This document shows, one piece after another, positions 1 through 8,823 of a DNA stretch of 34,398 bases (position 1 is the first letter of the stretch; each line of letters begins with the position of its first letter). The notes under the pieces are model-generated. The model worked only from the letters and a program-made list of their open reading frames with translations, was not told the DNA's origin and searched no databases. Origin of the DNA: Patescibacteria group bacterium (GTDB lineage: Bacteria > Patescibacteriota > Minisyncoccia > Phycocordibacterales > UBA918). Position numbers and translations under genes: made by a program. Location of the stretch: positions 1 through 34,398 of the forward strand of contig JAIELQ010000008.1 of the NCBI GenBank assembly GCA_019752815.1, in the 5' to 3' direction.

Positions 1-895
1 GACCGTTCCATAAAATGGTAGCGGCGTCTTTAATATATGGTGCAAGTTTTGCAATGGTGAGTGGCCCCATATCAGTAATTTTTTCATCAGGCTGAACACC
101 CTGAATACTAACCGTGCGAGTACCGCGTTCGTTTTGAACAACCACATCAACTGCCGCGATTAATTTTGGACTTGAAAGGAACGAGGCCCCTGCAAGCGAA
201 ATCTCCGACACTAGTGATTGCCCAACTTCACGACCTTCAGCTTTTAAAATATCATTTAACAGTGCACCCGTTACAAACACATTGTCGTATAAATCCAGAT
301 ACTTTTCTACCAACGGCATTTTGGTTTCGAATTTGGCTCCACCTAAAATAAGTAATGATGGTGACGTTGGCTCCATGGCTTTTTGCAGTTCCGACACTTC
401 TTCTGCCAAGGTAATACCCGCATAGGCAGGAAGTAGTGTGGGTACTATTACCATCGATGCATGATCACGATGAATGTTATCAAATGCATCGTTAACATAG
501 ATTTCAGCTTGTAGAGCGAGCAGCTTCGCAAACTCTGCATCATTATCACCTTCGCCGGCAAACTGTCGCAGATTCTCAGCCAAAATAATATCGCCGTCCT
601 GCATCGCGGTACGGGCTGACGCAAATTCTGGACTGCCTATTACCCCACCCCACTCCATCGGAATAAGTGATTGAAACGCTGACAACACCGGACGTAGCGT
701 GTCGTGCTCATCACGTCCGATGTGTGCCACTACGATTACTTTGGCACCAGCTTCTTTGAGGAATTTTAGTGTTTGCACTGCCCGATTTAAACGGTACGCG
801 TTTTGCACCACTCCATCTTTTAACGGCACGTTGCATGATGATCGGACCAGTACGTATTTCCCCGTTAATTCAGCACATTCAGTAATTTTTTTCAT
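1..895 (-). CDS. pgk: phosphoglycerate kinase, C-terminal part cut off by window edge
   Basis: Glycolytic enzyme interconverting 1,3-bisphosphoglycerate + ADP and 3-phosphoglycerate + ATP in the cytoplasm. The reading frame opens at an ATG at 895 and runs off the left edge, so about 298 residues (the N-terminal domain and part of the second) are visible of roughly 390. Visible family motifs are AHIGRDE (substrate His and Arg), ENLR, YVNDAFDNIHRDHAS and GGAKFETKM. The N-terminal substrate loop, usually VRVDFNVP, reads VRSSCNVP here, so the aspartate that contacts 3-phosphoglycerate is serine, while the asparagine is kept. The start lies 8 bases after the tpiA stop, so the two are very probably one transcript. 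The identification is firm; the effect of the changed loop is unknown. Confidence 0.95.
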   Translation of the reverse strand, partial: MKKITECAELTGKYVLVRSSCNVPLKDGVVQNAYRLNRAVQTLKFLKEAGAKVIVVAHIGRDEHDTLRPVLSAFQSLIPMEWGGVIGSPEFASARTAMQDGDIILAENLRQFAGEGDNDAEFAKLLALQAEIYVNDAFDNIHRDHASMVIVPTLLPAYAGITLAEEVSELQKAMEPTSPSLLILGGAKFETKMPLVEKYLDLYDNVFVTGALLNDILKAEGREVGQSLVSEISLAGASFLSSPKLIAAVDVVVQNERGTRTVSIQGVQPDEKITDMGPLTIAKLAPYIKDAATILWNG

Positions 896-903
896 AAAAT
901 AAT

Positions 904-1665
904 TTATTTTGTAGCGCTCACAATTTTTCCAAAATCTACCGGCTTTAAACTTGCTCCACCAACTAAAAATCCGTCAACGCCACTACCCGTAAATAATTCC
1001 CTAGCGTTGTCTGCATTGACTGAGCCACCATAGACAATTCGGACATGACGGGCAATTGTTCTGTCAAATTGTTTAGTTAGAACTTTTTTGATAAACATCT
1101 GCATCTCCTCCACATCAGCTACAGTTGCCGTAGCACCGGTACCGATTGCCCATATCGGTTCATACGCTATAATCACATCCTTTAATCGAGATTTTGGCAA
1201 AGCTGACAGAGCAGTCACAACCTGGGTTTCAATCATGGTTAAAAAATTACCCTGCGTATCTCGCACCTCTTCACCCACACAGAGAATTGGGCTTAGTTTT
1301 GCGACTGTGGCAGCTAACATTTTTTTAGCAATCAGTTCATTGCCCTCACCCATTTTGCGTCGTTCTGAGTGGCCAACAATAACGTAATTACCCCCGGCGT
1401 CTTTTATTTGCATGGCTGCATGTTCTCCGGTGTAGGCTCCTTTAACATCAACATGACAATTCTGGGCACCAACCAAAAGTGGACCCTGCCCAGTAGTTTT
1501 TTTGACTTCAGCAATATAGATGTGTGGCACGCAGGCAACAACTGTGGCGTGGGTATTTTTCTTGGCGATGGCAACGGTGGCTTTGGCAATAGTTTTTGCC
1601 TCGTTCTGGGTAGCTGGATTCATTTTCCAGTTAGCAATGACTACCGGATGTTTCGTTTGTGACAT
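904..1665 (-). CDS. tpiA: triosephosphate isomerase
   Basis: Interconverts dihydroxyacetone phosphate and glyceraldehyde-3-phosphate. The 253-residue protein has the usual family length. It carries NWKMN with catalytic Lys14, GHSERR with His99, YEPIWAIGTG with catalytic Glu169 and the flexible loop, and the phosphate-binding YGGSV and LVGGASL segments. I chose the ATG at 1665 rather than an in-frame start 24 bases upstream, because the family begins just before NWKMN and because a -10-like TACAAT (1674-1679) ends 8 bases before this ATG. There is no Shine-Dalgarno sequence, so the mRNA may be leaderless. pgk follows after 8 bases. An intrinsic terminator separates it from the pilus operon upstream. 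Confidence 0.97.
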   Translation of the reverse strand: MSQTKHPVVIANWKMNPATQNEAKTIAKATVAIAKKNTHATVVACVPHIYIAEVKKTTGQGPLLVGAQNCHVDVKGAYTGEHAAMQIKDAGGNYVIVGHSERRKMGEGNELIAKKMLAATVAKLSPILCVGEEVRDTQGNFLTMIETQVVTALSALPKSRLKDVIIAYEPIWAIGTGATATVADVEEMQMFIKKVLTKQFDRTIARHVRIVYGGSVNADNARELFTGSGVDGFLVGGASLKPVDFGKIVSATK

Positions 1666-1673
1666 ATACGTAT

Positions 1674-1679
1674 ATTGTA
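1674..1679 (-). promoter_or_regulatory. -10 element of tpiA-pgk
   Basis: TACAAT on the minus strand, 8 bases before the tpiA ATG. No convincing -35 is visible because the upstream bases belong to the terminator hairpin. Confidence 0.5.
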
Positions 1680-1687
1680 ACACGAGC

Positions 1688-1718
1688 AAAAAGAGCGGAC
1701 TTTAGTCCGCTCTTTTTT
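1688..1718 (-). terminator. bidirectional intrinsic terminator after pilus operon
   Basis: A perfect 10-bp stem (1691-1700 with 1705-1714) has a 4-base loop, with an A-run on the left and a T-run on the right. It can stop transcription of the pilus operon (minus) before tpiA, and also works in the plus direction. Confidence 0.85.
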
Positions 1719-1719
1719 G

Positions 1720-3171
1720 TTAGTTGGCATCTTGCCAATCAGAGAATTCATAGTCGTCTGAAGTAGAAGGTATGAGTGGTGGTGGATTAGTCACTAGGTT
1801 TCGGTCGTAGGTATTAAAGCGATTTGCAAAGCCCGAACCATTCGTCCATTGTGTCCCTACTCGACCATTACTGACGATAGTGCCATTGAAGTTTTCTGAG
1901 TTTAAGGCGGCTGAAGATAGAAAAGCTGTCGGCAAATTATTTCCGGAACAACTACCAGTAACACCGGTACCACAATATAAGTTACGACCATATTTTCCAT
2001 TTTTAGCGATAAATATGCCATTGATATACATATCTTCAGGAACATTGACACCAATTAAAACGTCCTGTTCAGCGATGGCAAGTAGTGCTGAACCGGTAGC
2101 AGAGGTGTAGGTGATATTGCCTTGCAATATCATTGATGGATCTGTAGCGGTGTCGCTCGCCGCTGCGATAGCCACTCTACTAGCGACTGTTCCTTCGAGC
2201 CAAACTTTATCTTCGACGTAGATAAGCGGACAACTCGCGGGGATAACGTAGGTATTAACGAGCGTGGAGTTATTTATAATATTTCGCTCATCTACCCAGT
2301 CACCAGGTGCGCCTGTAGCATTACCACGATGTGAAATGGTGCTCGTGACACGACGTACTGTGACGGTGTTATTACTGTTAAAGGTAATGCGATACCCGGC
2401 ATTAGTTCCCCCCGCTGGTGGGATATATAGACCTCCGTTGTTCTGAGCCCGGGTTTTCATTTGTGAAAGATCAACCGTTATACCATTGAAATCAATATTA
2501 GAAGCCGGAAAATCAAAGAGCGCAGTGTTAGGGTTTCCAGTCGTAGTAAATACCCCGTTGCGATTTCCCGTTGGTGAGCATCCAAATCCGCTATCACACG
2601 TCCATGTTGTCTGCCCACTAGTAACTGACCCATTATTTGTTCCATCGAATCGAATACCGCCGTTTGAGTGATAGGGTCCATTCACTATCCGGTCAGCTCC
2701 TGCCCAGACATTACTATTGAGAATAAACGCATAGTCAGCCACGGTTGGTTTGGTGTAACGAGCCGTCATCGTTCGTTTAATGTTTGGCATCGCGTACGTA
2801 CTTCCGACAGAAGTTACCCGGATTGACGCCACATCACCACAGTAGGTAGTACTCGCAATTGATAGTGAGTACTCCCCTATCGGACCCCCCTCGGGATCAT
2901 TGTAGACGCCAACATACGGGCCGGGCAATCCCGTACCATTGGTTACATCGTTCGGGTAGTGTGCAAGATACCATTTATAATAATTAAGTCCGGCCTCTGC
3001 AATTTGTCCGGCAGTTTCTAGCTCGACTCGTTGTGCAATTAGCCGACTTTGGGTCACAATAAATACGGTAAATGAACTAATGATAGTGAAAAAAATTGCC
3101 CCGAATACCAAAACTAGGATCATCAAATATCCACCTGAATACTTTTTTTGTTTGGCACTGTGCGTATTCAT
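1720..3171 (-). CDS. PilX-like pilus-associated protein with N-terminal membrane anchor
   Basis: A 483-residue protein and last gene of the pilus operon. A short basic N-terminus (KQKK) is followed by a hydrophobic helix at about residues 15-42 (SGGYLMILVLVFGAIFFTII), then QSRLIAQRVELETAGQIAEAGLNYYKWYLAH, as in PilX-type minor pilus components. The rest is a large extracellular, Gly/Asn/Thr-rich beta domain with WAGADRIVNGPYHSNGGIRF and several cysteines (CGDVA, CDSGFGC, YCGTGVTGSC) that could form disulfides. It lacks the canonical prepilin Gly-Phe site with Glu at +5, so processing by prepilin peptidase is uncertain. The start is 2 bases after the stop of the preceding prepilin gene, indicating coupled translation. 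Function as a pilus tip or assembly protein is inferred from context. Confidence 0.75.
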   Translation of the reverse strand: MNTHSAKQKKYSGGYLMILVLVFGAIFFTIISSFTVFIVTQSRLIAQRVELETAGQIAEAGLNYYKWYLAHYPNDVTNGTGLPGPYVGVYNDPEGGPIGEYSLSIASTTYCGDVASIRVTSVGSTYAMPNIKRTMTARYTKPTVADYAFILNSNVWAGADRIVNGPYHSNGGIRFDGTNNGSVTSGQTTWTCDSGFGCSPTGNRNGVFTTTGNPNTALFDFPASNIDFNGITVDLSQMKTRAQNNGGLYIPPAGGTNAGYRITFNSNNTVTVRRVTSTISHRGNATGAPGDWVDERNIINNSTLVNTYVIPASCPLIYVEDKVWLEGTVASRVAIAAASDTATDPSMILQGNITYTSATGSALLAIAEQDVLIGVNVPEDMYINGIFIAKNGKYGRNLYCGTGVTGSCSGNNLPTAFLSSAALNSENFNGTIVSNGRVGTQWTNGSGFANRFNTYDRNLVTNPPPLIPSTSDDYEFSDWQDAN

Positions 3172-3173
3172 AA

Positions 3174-3803
3174 TTATAAGTTGGTTTTAAGATTCCGCGG
3201 AGCCGCACTACCTTGGAGCATAAACTCACCCGGCGACCGCACTGGATCAATATTTACAATCAAGTTCATCGTAATGTATGAGATATCGGAAATCATTGCC
3301 TGTGGTGAAGCCACGAGTGAACCATTACTATCATAGTAGCGGAAGATAACCACATTTTGCCTACCGTTTTGCACATATTCAGACATTACTTCGATCGAGC
3401 TTGGGGTGGTGGTACTGTAGGTCGAGGAGGCAGTTGGGTTGTAGGTAAATTTCCTCAACGTTGTTGAAGTCCCCAATACGTACTCGATGTATTCGATACT
3501 ATTATCTTTATCAATATCACTGTAAAAACCAATAGTACTCGTGCCCGCACGCACCAATGCAAACGCACCATTTGCGCCCGTTGTCATTTCACGAGCATCG
3601 CGCACCCATGTTCCCAGACCTTTGCGCGCAACTTCTATTTCATTTGACTGTTCAAAGGTATACCCATGATTTTTATACATCTGGGTAATGGTATTCGTGA
3701 TCACAAACAGCAAAACGGTATTAAGGGCCACCACCATTACAGCTTCAATCAAGGTAAAGCCATGTTGCGCATTTTGTTTTTTAGAGAAAAATACAGTATT
3801 CAT
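3174..3803 (-). CDS. type IV prepilin-like protein
   Basis: A 209-residue prepilin. It has a short leader, MNTVFFSKKQNAQH, a cleavage site G15/F16 in HGFTLIEAVM with the conserved Glu at mature position 5, then a hydrophobic helix to about residue 42, as required for pilin packing. The C-terminal part is a variable extracellular domain without cysteines. I chose the ATG at 3803 over an upstream in-frame ATG at 3845, because it gives a normal short leader and sits 1 base after the upstream gene's stop codon. It is probably a minor pilin or pseudopilin exported and assembled by the PilB/PilC machine encoded upstream. Confidence 0.85.
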   Translation of the reverse strand: MNTVFFSKKQNAQHGFTLIEAVMVVALNTVLLFVITNTITQMYKNHGYTFEQSNEIEVARKGLGTWVRDAREMTTGANGAFALVRAGTSTIGFYSDIDKDNSIEYIEYVLGTSTTLRKFTYNPTASSTYSTTTPSSIEVMSEYVQNGRQNVVIFRYYDSNGSLVASPQAMISDISYITMNLIVNIDPVRSPGEFMLQGSAAPRNLKTNL

Positions 3804-3804
3804 A

Positions 3805-5541
3805 TTAAAATGTGACGTTCTGAAGTTCATCCCCACTGATATCAATATTTACTAAATTTTGGCTCGTATATCCAGCAGCTTGTACATCTAGTGTGTAGTC
3901 AATTGCGGGCGTTAAACTGTTAAAAAATACTTGCCCGCAACTGCCCGTCACTTGCGTCTCTGAAAAAGCGCCTCGTTCTAATTCAACCACTGCACCTATC
4001 ACAGGAGAACCGCCCGCAGTTGTTACGGCGACCCGTAACGAGTTGGCGGTATCCGGAGCGAATAGCAATTCTAAATCTGTGTTGGTTCCCGGAACTACAG
4101 TTAACCCCGTAGGCACACACACCGCTGCTACATCGTAACCAGCAGAACTGACGGTGTATGTGTCCGCCTCAATATTTCGTAACGTGACTTGGCCCGAAGC
4201 ATTCGTTGTTGTACTGATTACCGTTTTGTAAACTATTGACGCATCCGCTCGGGTGCCAATGCTTTTTGCTCCAGTAAATATTAATGATTCACTCGCAAAC
4301 GGAGACTGGCTTTCAGTGTACCCTAACACTACTGCATCAACCTGCGGTGTCTCATTTGCATTTGTAGTGGTAAGTGTCAGTCCGATGGTCACTTCGGGAT
4401 ACAACACAGCATCGAGTTGAGTGATATCAAATGCTCCTATAGAAAACCCCACTGCATTCCCGGGAAGCTCACTGTCAGGAATAAGAGCATACGCCGTACT
4501 GCTACCGGTATAGAAACGCACTAGCACATTGGTGTTACTAGTTTCAGTTCCTTCAACAAGCAGATAATCCCAACCGGCAAGCGGACTGGGAATTGAAGCA
4601 GACAAATACGCCACGCCACTGCCGCTATACGAACCAGGGGCTCCTTGCAATTGTAACCGACCTCCCGTCACCGCCGTGTCTGTTGAGGTAGCAATACCAC
4701 CAGTACCCGTAAATGGCTCAGTAATTACCGCTGGCACTTTATTTGCAAGCGCCGCTATCGAAACATCACTTAATTCATCGATGAACATATTCAGTGTCGA
4801 TACACTAGCTTCAACAACTGCAATAGGTAACCGTGTCGGGTTTGGCAGCGTCGTGGTAGCTTTAATAGTTCTATCAGTTGAGTAGCCCGGAGCGGTAACA
4901 ATTACTTCATAATCCGATCCCGCTGGTGCGCCGCCAAAAAGGGCTATTCCTGAGGCGTCAGACGAGCGAGTCACGTCAATATTTGGTACCAGGGTGGTAT
5001 TTATCAACCTCACATCTGCTCCGGGTAGTGGTACGGTGTCGTCATTGAATACATTTACGCGCACGGTGCCACCGCCCACATCTGTTTCAATAGAACGTGG
5101 AATAATGTTCGATACTAAAAACACTTCTTTAGTTACGCCCCGTAGTGTCCACGAAAGCGTCACCTTGGCTTGTTTGTAATCTGTTGTAATACCATTACTA
5201 TCAGCAACCCCGAGTCCGTCTGCATCATCATCTACATAATCAATCAACACCCGCTTCGTAAACATGATGCCGTTTAACGTCGTAGTACTAACCTGAGGGA
5301 TTAAACCGGACGGAATACCTGATACCGTTCCGACCGCGTTATATGACAACGAGCGAATATACTCCATGTTGTCGTTTGCAAGTGTCAGTGCGGTTAATTT
5401 TGCTCGGCTATGTGAAATCAGTTCAAGAGAATACCGAAAACTAATCAGTAGTCCGCCAAAAACCACCAGCATTACCGCTGACACAATCAAAATCTCTACT
5501 AGCGAAAAACCCGACTGCGGTTGTTTTTTATTTAATACCAT
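3805..5541 (-). CDS. prepilin with large carboxypeptidase-regulatory-like (Ig-type) repeat region
   Basis: A 578-residue protein. The N-terminus MVLNKKQPQSGFSLVEILIV is a classic class III/IV prepilin signal (cleavage G11/F12, Glu16 at mature +5) followed by a membrane helix. The mature part is unusually long for a pilin. It has an Ig-like regulatory module near residues 155-235 (GTVRVNVFNDDTVPLPGADV ... YEVIVTAPGYS), a central beta domain, and two more such modules near residues 445-575 (GQVTLRNIEADTYTVSSAGY; AVVELERGAFSETQV ... YTLDVQAAGY). These modules are typical of surface stalks and adhesins. The start at 5541 overlaps the end of pilC by 14 bases, so translation is probably coupled. 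It is likely a surface-exposed minor pilin or adhesive subunit (inference). Confidence 0.8.
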   Translation of the reverse strand: MVLNKKQPQSGFSLVEILIVSAVMLVVFGGLLISFRYSLELISHSRAKLTALTLANDNMEYIRSLSYNAVGTVSGIPSGLIPQVSTTTLNGIMFTKRVLIDYVDDDADGLGVADSNGITTDYKQAKVTLSWTLRGVTKEVFLVSNIIPRSIETDVGGGTVRVNVFNDDTVPLPGADVRLINTTLVPNIDVTRSSDASGIALFGGAPAGSDYEVIVTAPGYSTDRTIKATTTLPNPTRLPIAVVEASVSTLNMFIDELSDVSIAALANKVPAVITEPFTGTGGIATSTDTAVTGGRLQLQGAPGSYSGSGVAYLSASIPSPLAGWDYLLVEGTETSNTNVLVRFYTGSSTAYALIPDSELPGNAVGFSIGAFDITQLDAVLYPEVTIGLTLTTTNANETPQVDAVVLGYTESQSPFASESLIFTGAKSIGTRADASIVYKTVISTTTNASGQVTLRNIEADTYTVSSAGYDVAAVCVPTGLTVVPGTNTDLELLFAPDTANSLRVAVTTAGGSPVIGAVVELERGAFSETQVTGSCGQVFFNSLTPAIDYTLDVQAAGYTSQNLVNIDISGDELQNVTF

Positions 5542-6757
5542 CGCCAATTGAATAAATCGGTGCAATCAACGCGAGCGCAAAGAACCCTACCCCGCCACCA
5601 ATGACCACCATCAAGAGTGGTTCAATAATCGTTGAAAGGTCTTTGGTTTTTCGCTCTACTTCGGTTTCGTAAAAAATAGCCAGTTCGCCTAACATGCCGG
5701 CAATTTGTCCGGTCTCTTCACCTACCAAAATCATTTCCCCAACGAGTACGGGATACAAATCCGTTCGCTCTACGAATGACTCCGACAGTGGTGTTCCCTT
5801 TTCTACCCGGTCTCGTGCACTGCGAATAATTTGTTTATAAAAATAGTTTTGCACCACCTCTTCGGTAATCTCTAACGCCTGCATCACATCAACTCCTGAA
5901 TTAAGTAACGATGACAGTGTACGCGCTGTACGCGCTGAGTTTGTTTCTTTGGCCAATGTTCCAATCACCGGTAGTTTTGGCACCAGCCACGAGGTGGCAA
6001 TTTTGCCGTATTTAGTTCGGAGTCCATAGAGCAACAGAATAACAAACCCAATCATTCCACCGACTGCAAGCACAGTGTACTCAACAAAGAAATCGCTAGC
6101 AGAAATTAAAAATTGAGTCGTTACCGGCAAATCGGTTCCCATTTCTTTGAACACACCGGTAATTTGCGGCATCACAAAAATCATCATCAGCACCCCAATA
6201 ATAACCATGGCCATTAATACAATCGACGGGTACATCATCGCCCCTTTAATTTTCTTTTTTAGGTTCGCTGAGCGCTCCATTTGCACTGCGAGCGTCTGGA
6301 GTGAATCAGCCAAATTTCCACTCTCTTCTCCAGCCTTAATCATCGCTACATACAAATCACTAAATACTTCGGGGAAAGCAGCCAGGGCTTCAAAAAATTG
6401 CCCACCCTTATTGATGTTATCAATAATTTGTTTTACGACGCCTTTGAGTTTCGCATTAGTACTTTGTCGTTCAATTACTGACAAGGCTCGAGTAATAGTG
6501 AGCCCAGCCGTAAGCATCGAACCGAGGTTGCGGGTCATCATCACGAGCTCATCTTGTTTTACCTTGCCTAACTTATAGTTAATGGCGTCCATATTGATCA
6601 AGTTCTTCAGCGCGAAGCCACTTGATTCTTCAATACTTTCAACCGTATGGTTGTTACTGCGCGCAATATCGTAGACCGCATACCGATCATCGGCCGTCAC
6701 AGTTTCTTTGACTTTTTTCCCTTCGGTATCGAGACCGGTATAGGTAAATTTAGCCAT
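5528..6757 (-). CDS. pilC: type IV pilus inner-membrane platform protein PilC (GspF family)
   Basis: A 409-residue integral membrane protein, the normal size for PilC/GspF. It has two T2SF repeats, each a four-helix cytoplasmic domain followed by hydrophobic segments (about residues 168-200, 215-245 and 375-405). The opening MAKFTYTGLDTEGKKVKETV is diagnostic of the family, as are LGSMLTAGLTITRAL and LSSLLNSGVDVMQALEI at equivalent places in the two repeats. It serves as the rotor or platform coupled to the PilB ATPase encoded just upstream. I start at the ATG at 6757, 4 bases after the pilB stop; an upstream in-frame GTG at 6769 would overlap pilB and add four residues. Confidence 0.95.
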   Translation of the reverse strand: MAKFTYTGLDTEGKKVKETVTADDRYAVYDIARSNNHTVESIEESSGFALKNLINMDAINYKLGKVKQDELVMMTRNLGSMLTAGLTITRALSVIERQSTNAKLKGVVKQIIDNINKGGQFFEALAAFPEVFSDLYVAMIKAGEESGNLADSLQTLAVQMERSANLKKKIKGAMMYPSIVLMAMVIIGVLMMIFVMPQITGVFKEMGTDLPVTTQFLISASDFFVEYTVLAVGGMIGFVILLLYGLRTKYGKIATSWLVPKLPVIGTLAKETNSARTARTLSSLLNSGVDVMQALEITEEVVQNYFYKQIIRSARDRVEKGTPLSESFVERTDLYPVLVGEMILVGEETGQIAGMLGELAIFYETEVERKTKDLSTIIEPLLMVVIGGGVGFFALALIAPIYSIGDGIK

Positions 6758-6761
6758 GATG

Positions 6762-8513
6762 TTACTCACTAATTACTCGAAGTACTTCTTCAATTGAGGT
6801 TAGTCCTCGGGCAGCCTTGTAGATACCATCTTCCATCATCGTGAGCATCCCTTCTTTACGGGCTTGAATTTCAATCTCATCACCGGTTTTATGCGCCATC
6901 ACCATATCTTTAATAGTTGGAGACATTTCGAGTACTTCATGAATACCCATGCGACCAACATAGCCATCTTCGGTCTGGCCTTTTTCTTTTGGATGATAAA
7001 ACGTTATATCGTTCCAGGTGGCATCGTCTTTAACAATTTTTTCTTCCTTTAATGTATTCAACACGAGATCCATATTGACATGATTGGCGAGTTCATCCCG
7101 TTCCGCCTTTGACAGCACATAGCCGATTTTGTCATCAGCGAGTTTACGAACGAGTCGTTGTCCAATCGCTACCCGTAATGTAGACACGAGTAAAAACGAC
7201 TCAATTCCCATATCAATCAACCGGGCCACGGTTCCTGATGATGAATTTGTGTGCACTGTAGCCAATACCAAGTGCCCGGTAAGCGCCGCGTTAATAGCCA
7301 AACTGGCAGTTTCCTGGTCACGGATTTCCCCTACCATAATAATGTCTGGATCCTGACGCATGAGTGACCGCAAACCAGCCGCAAAGGTAAAGCCAATATC
7401 TGGTTTCACCTGTGTTTGATTAACCCGCGCCATCTGGTATTCAATTGGGTCTTCAACGGTAGAAATGTTTACTTCAGGAGTATTAAGCAAATCGAGCACC
7501 GTATAGAGGGTGGTCGATTTACCAGACCCGGTCGGACCAGTCACCAAAATAATACCGGTAGTTGCCCGCGTCGCTTTATGAATACGTTCAAGCGTACTCC
7601 CGTGAAAACCAATACCTTCGAGTGAAAACCCCGTACGATTCTCACGCAACAAACGCATCACCACTTTTTCACCAAAATACACGGGAAGCATCGACACACG
7701 AAAGGCCACTTTTTGTCCATCCATTTCCATTTTAAAGCGACCATCTTGCGGTAATCGTTTTTGGTCGAGTTTTAGGTTTGAGAGCACCTTTAATCGTGCC
7801 ACAATCGTGCCGGCAGCAATTTTAGGCAACTTCATGGCATCATTTAAAATACCGTCGATGCGGTACCGCACGAGTACTTCATTCTCCATTGGTTCAATAT
7901 GAATATCGGACGCACCTTGGATAATGGCGTGTCGAAGCAAGGTATCAACAATCCGCACCACCGGTAGGTCTTCGGCCATTTTTTTAAGATCCGCTTCTGA
8001 GGCTTCTTCCCCGTCAGCTTCTGCCACAATCTTGAGGGCACTAGCATCACGCATAATGATGTCGCCGAACTCATCTTTGAGATTCTTTTGGTACTGACGC
8101 AGTGCACCGCGCATTGATTCGGTATCAGTCAATCGAGGTAAGATTTTCAAGCCTACTTTTTTCTTAATAAAGTCAATCGCTGGCAAATCAGCCGTATCAA
8201 GCATCGCTACTTCAAGCGTAAATTCATTTTTCTTAAACGCAATAATATTGTGTGTCCGGGCTACAGGTTCAGGAATAAGCGACAATATTTCAAACTCAAT
8301 TTTGATATCTTTGAGAGATACAAATGGGATACCCAGCACATACGATTCGACACGCCGCATATCGTCTTCGGTGAGGTACCCGCCCGCAATTAATGCTTCG
8401 GCTAGGGTACGTTTTTCTTCAGTCGCTACTTTTTCGGCACTGCTTATATCAGCCTTGGTCACAAGGTTTGAATCAAGGATGAATTTTTTTAATTGATCAT
8501 CAGCGATACGCAT
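6762..8513 (-). CDS. pilB: type IV pilus extension ATPase PilB (GspE family)
   Basis: A 583-residue hexameric motor ATPase. The N-terminal MshEN-type domain (residues 1 to about 140) precedes the GspE catalytic core. The Walker A GPTGSGKST is at about 326-334, the Asp box (STVEDPIEYQ) follows, Walker B IIMVGEIRD has Glu396, and the His box GHLVLATVHTN comes next. The region after QRLVRKL, where most PilB/GspE proteins carry a CxxC...CxxC zinc site, has no cysteines here and is rich in charged residues. I chose the ATG at 8513, which is preceded at 4 bases by GGAG, over an in-frame start 54 bases upstream. It is first gene of the pilus operon; a TATACT -10 box lies at 8558-8563. Confidence 0.95.
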   Translation of the reverse strand: MRIADDQLKKFILDSNLVTKADISSAEKVATEEKRTLAEALIAGGYLTEDDMRRVESYVLGIPFVSLKDIKIEFEILSLIPEPVARTHNIIAFKKNEFTLEVAMLDTADLPAIDFIKKKVGLKILPRLTDTESMRGALRQYQKNLKDEFGDIIMRDASALKIVAEADGEEASEADLKKMAEDLPVVRIVDTLLRHAIIQGASDIHIEPMENEVLVRYRIDGILNDAMKLPKIAAGTIVARLKVLSNLKLDQKRLPQDGRFKMEMDGQKVAFRVSMLPVYFGEKVVMRLLRENRTGFSLEGIGFHGSTLERIHKATRATTGIILVTGPTGSGKSTTLYTVLDLLNTPEVNISTVEDPIEYQMARVNQTQVKPDIGFTFAAGLRSLMRQDPDIIMVGEIRDQETASLAINAALTGHLVLATVHTNSSSGTVARLIDMGIESFLLVSTLRVAIGQRLVRKLADDKIGYVLSKAERDELANHVNMDLVLNTLKEEKIVKDDATWNDITFYHPKEKGQTEDGYVGRMGIHEVLEMSPTIKDMVMAHKTGDEIEIQARKEGMLTMMEDGIYKAARGLTSIEEVLRVISE

Positions 8514-8557
8514 AGCACTCCAAAAAATTAACGAACAAAAGAACTTGTTGCCCAAAC

Positions 8558-8563
8558 AGTATA
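8558..8563 (-). promoter_or_regulatory. extended -10 promoter of the pilus operon
   Basis: The minus strand reads TGGTATACT (a TGN extension plus TATACT), about 45 bases before the pilB ATG. A clear -35 is not visible, in keeping with an extended -10 promoter. Confidence 0.5.
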
Positions 8564-8666
8564 CCAAACAATCACAAATATAATGACGTCACACTGTTTG
8601 CAAATCAAGAATATTTACTAAAATTTTTCTTCAAAGATTTGAGAGATTTGTGAAGTAGTTCATATT

Positions 8667-8695
8667 TTGACAATGCCCTTACTTTTAGCTATAGT
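8667..8695 (+). promoter_or_regulatory. strong sigma-70-type promoter of nusA
   Basis: TTGACA (8667-8672), a 17-base spacer, then TATAGT (8690-8695). This is the best consensus promoter in the window. The predicted start near 8702 gives nusA a leader of about 120 bases. Confidence 0.85.
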
Positions 8696-8710
8696 ACTAT
8701 TATGACTGAT

Positions 8711-8802
8711 ACGCGCGGGCACAAGCTCGCGCGTTCTCTGTCTAGAAGACAATTGTTGGTCCTAACTACAAAAAATTATTACAACCAAAGGGGCATACCC
8801 CT
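8711..8802 (+). promoter_or_regulatory. two hairpins in the nusA leader
   Basis: The first hairpin is a 10-bp stem with ACAA loop (8711-8720 with 8725-8734, one G-T pair). The second is AGGGG-CATA-CCCCT (8789-8802), 21 bases before the ATG. Neither is followed by a T-run, so they are not terminators. A role in autoregulation by NusA is possible but unproven. Confidence 0.45.
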
Positions 8803-8823
8803 CACATATTAAGAAAACCAATT

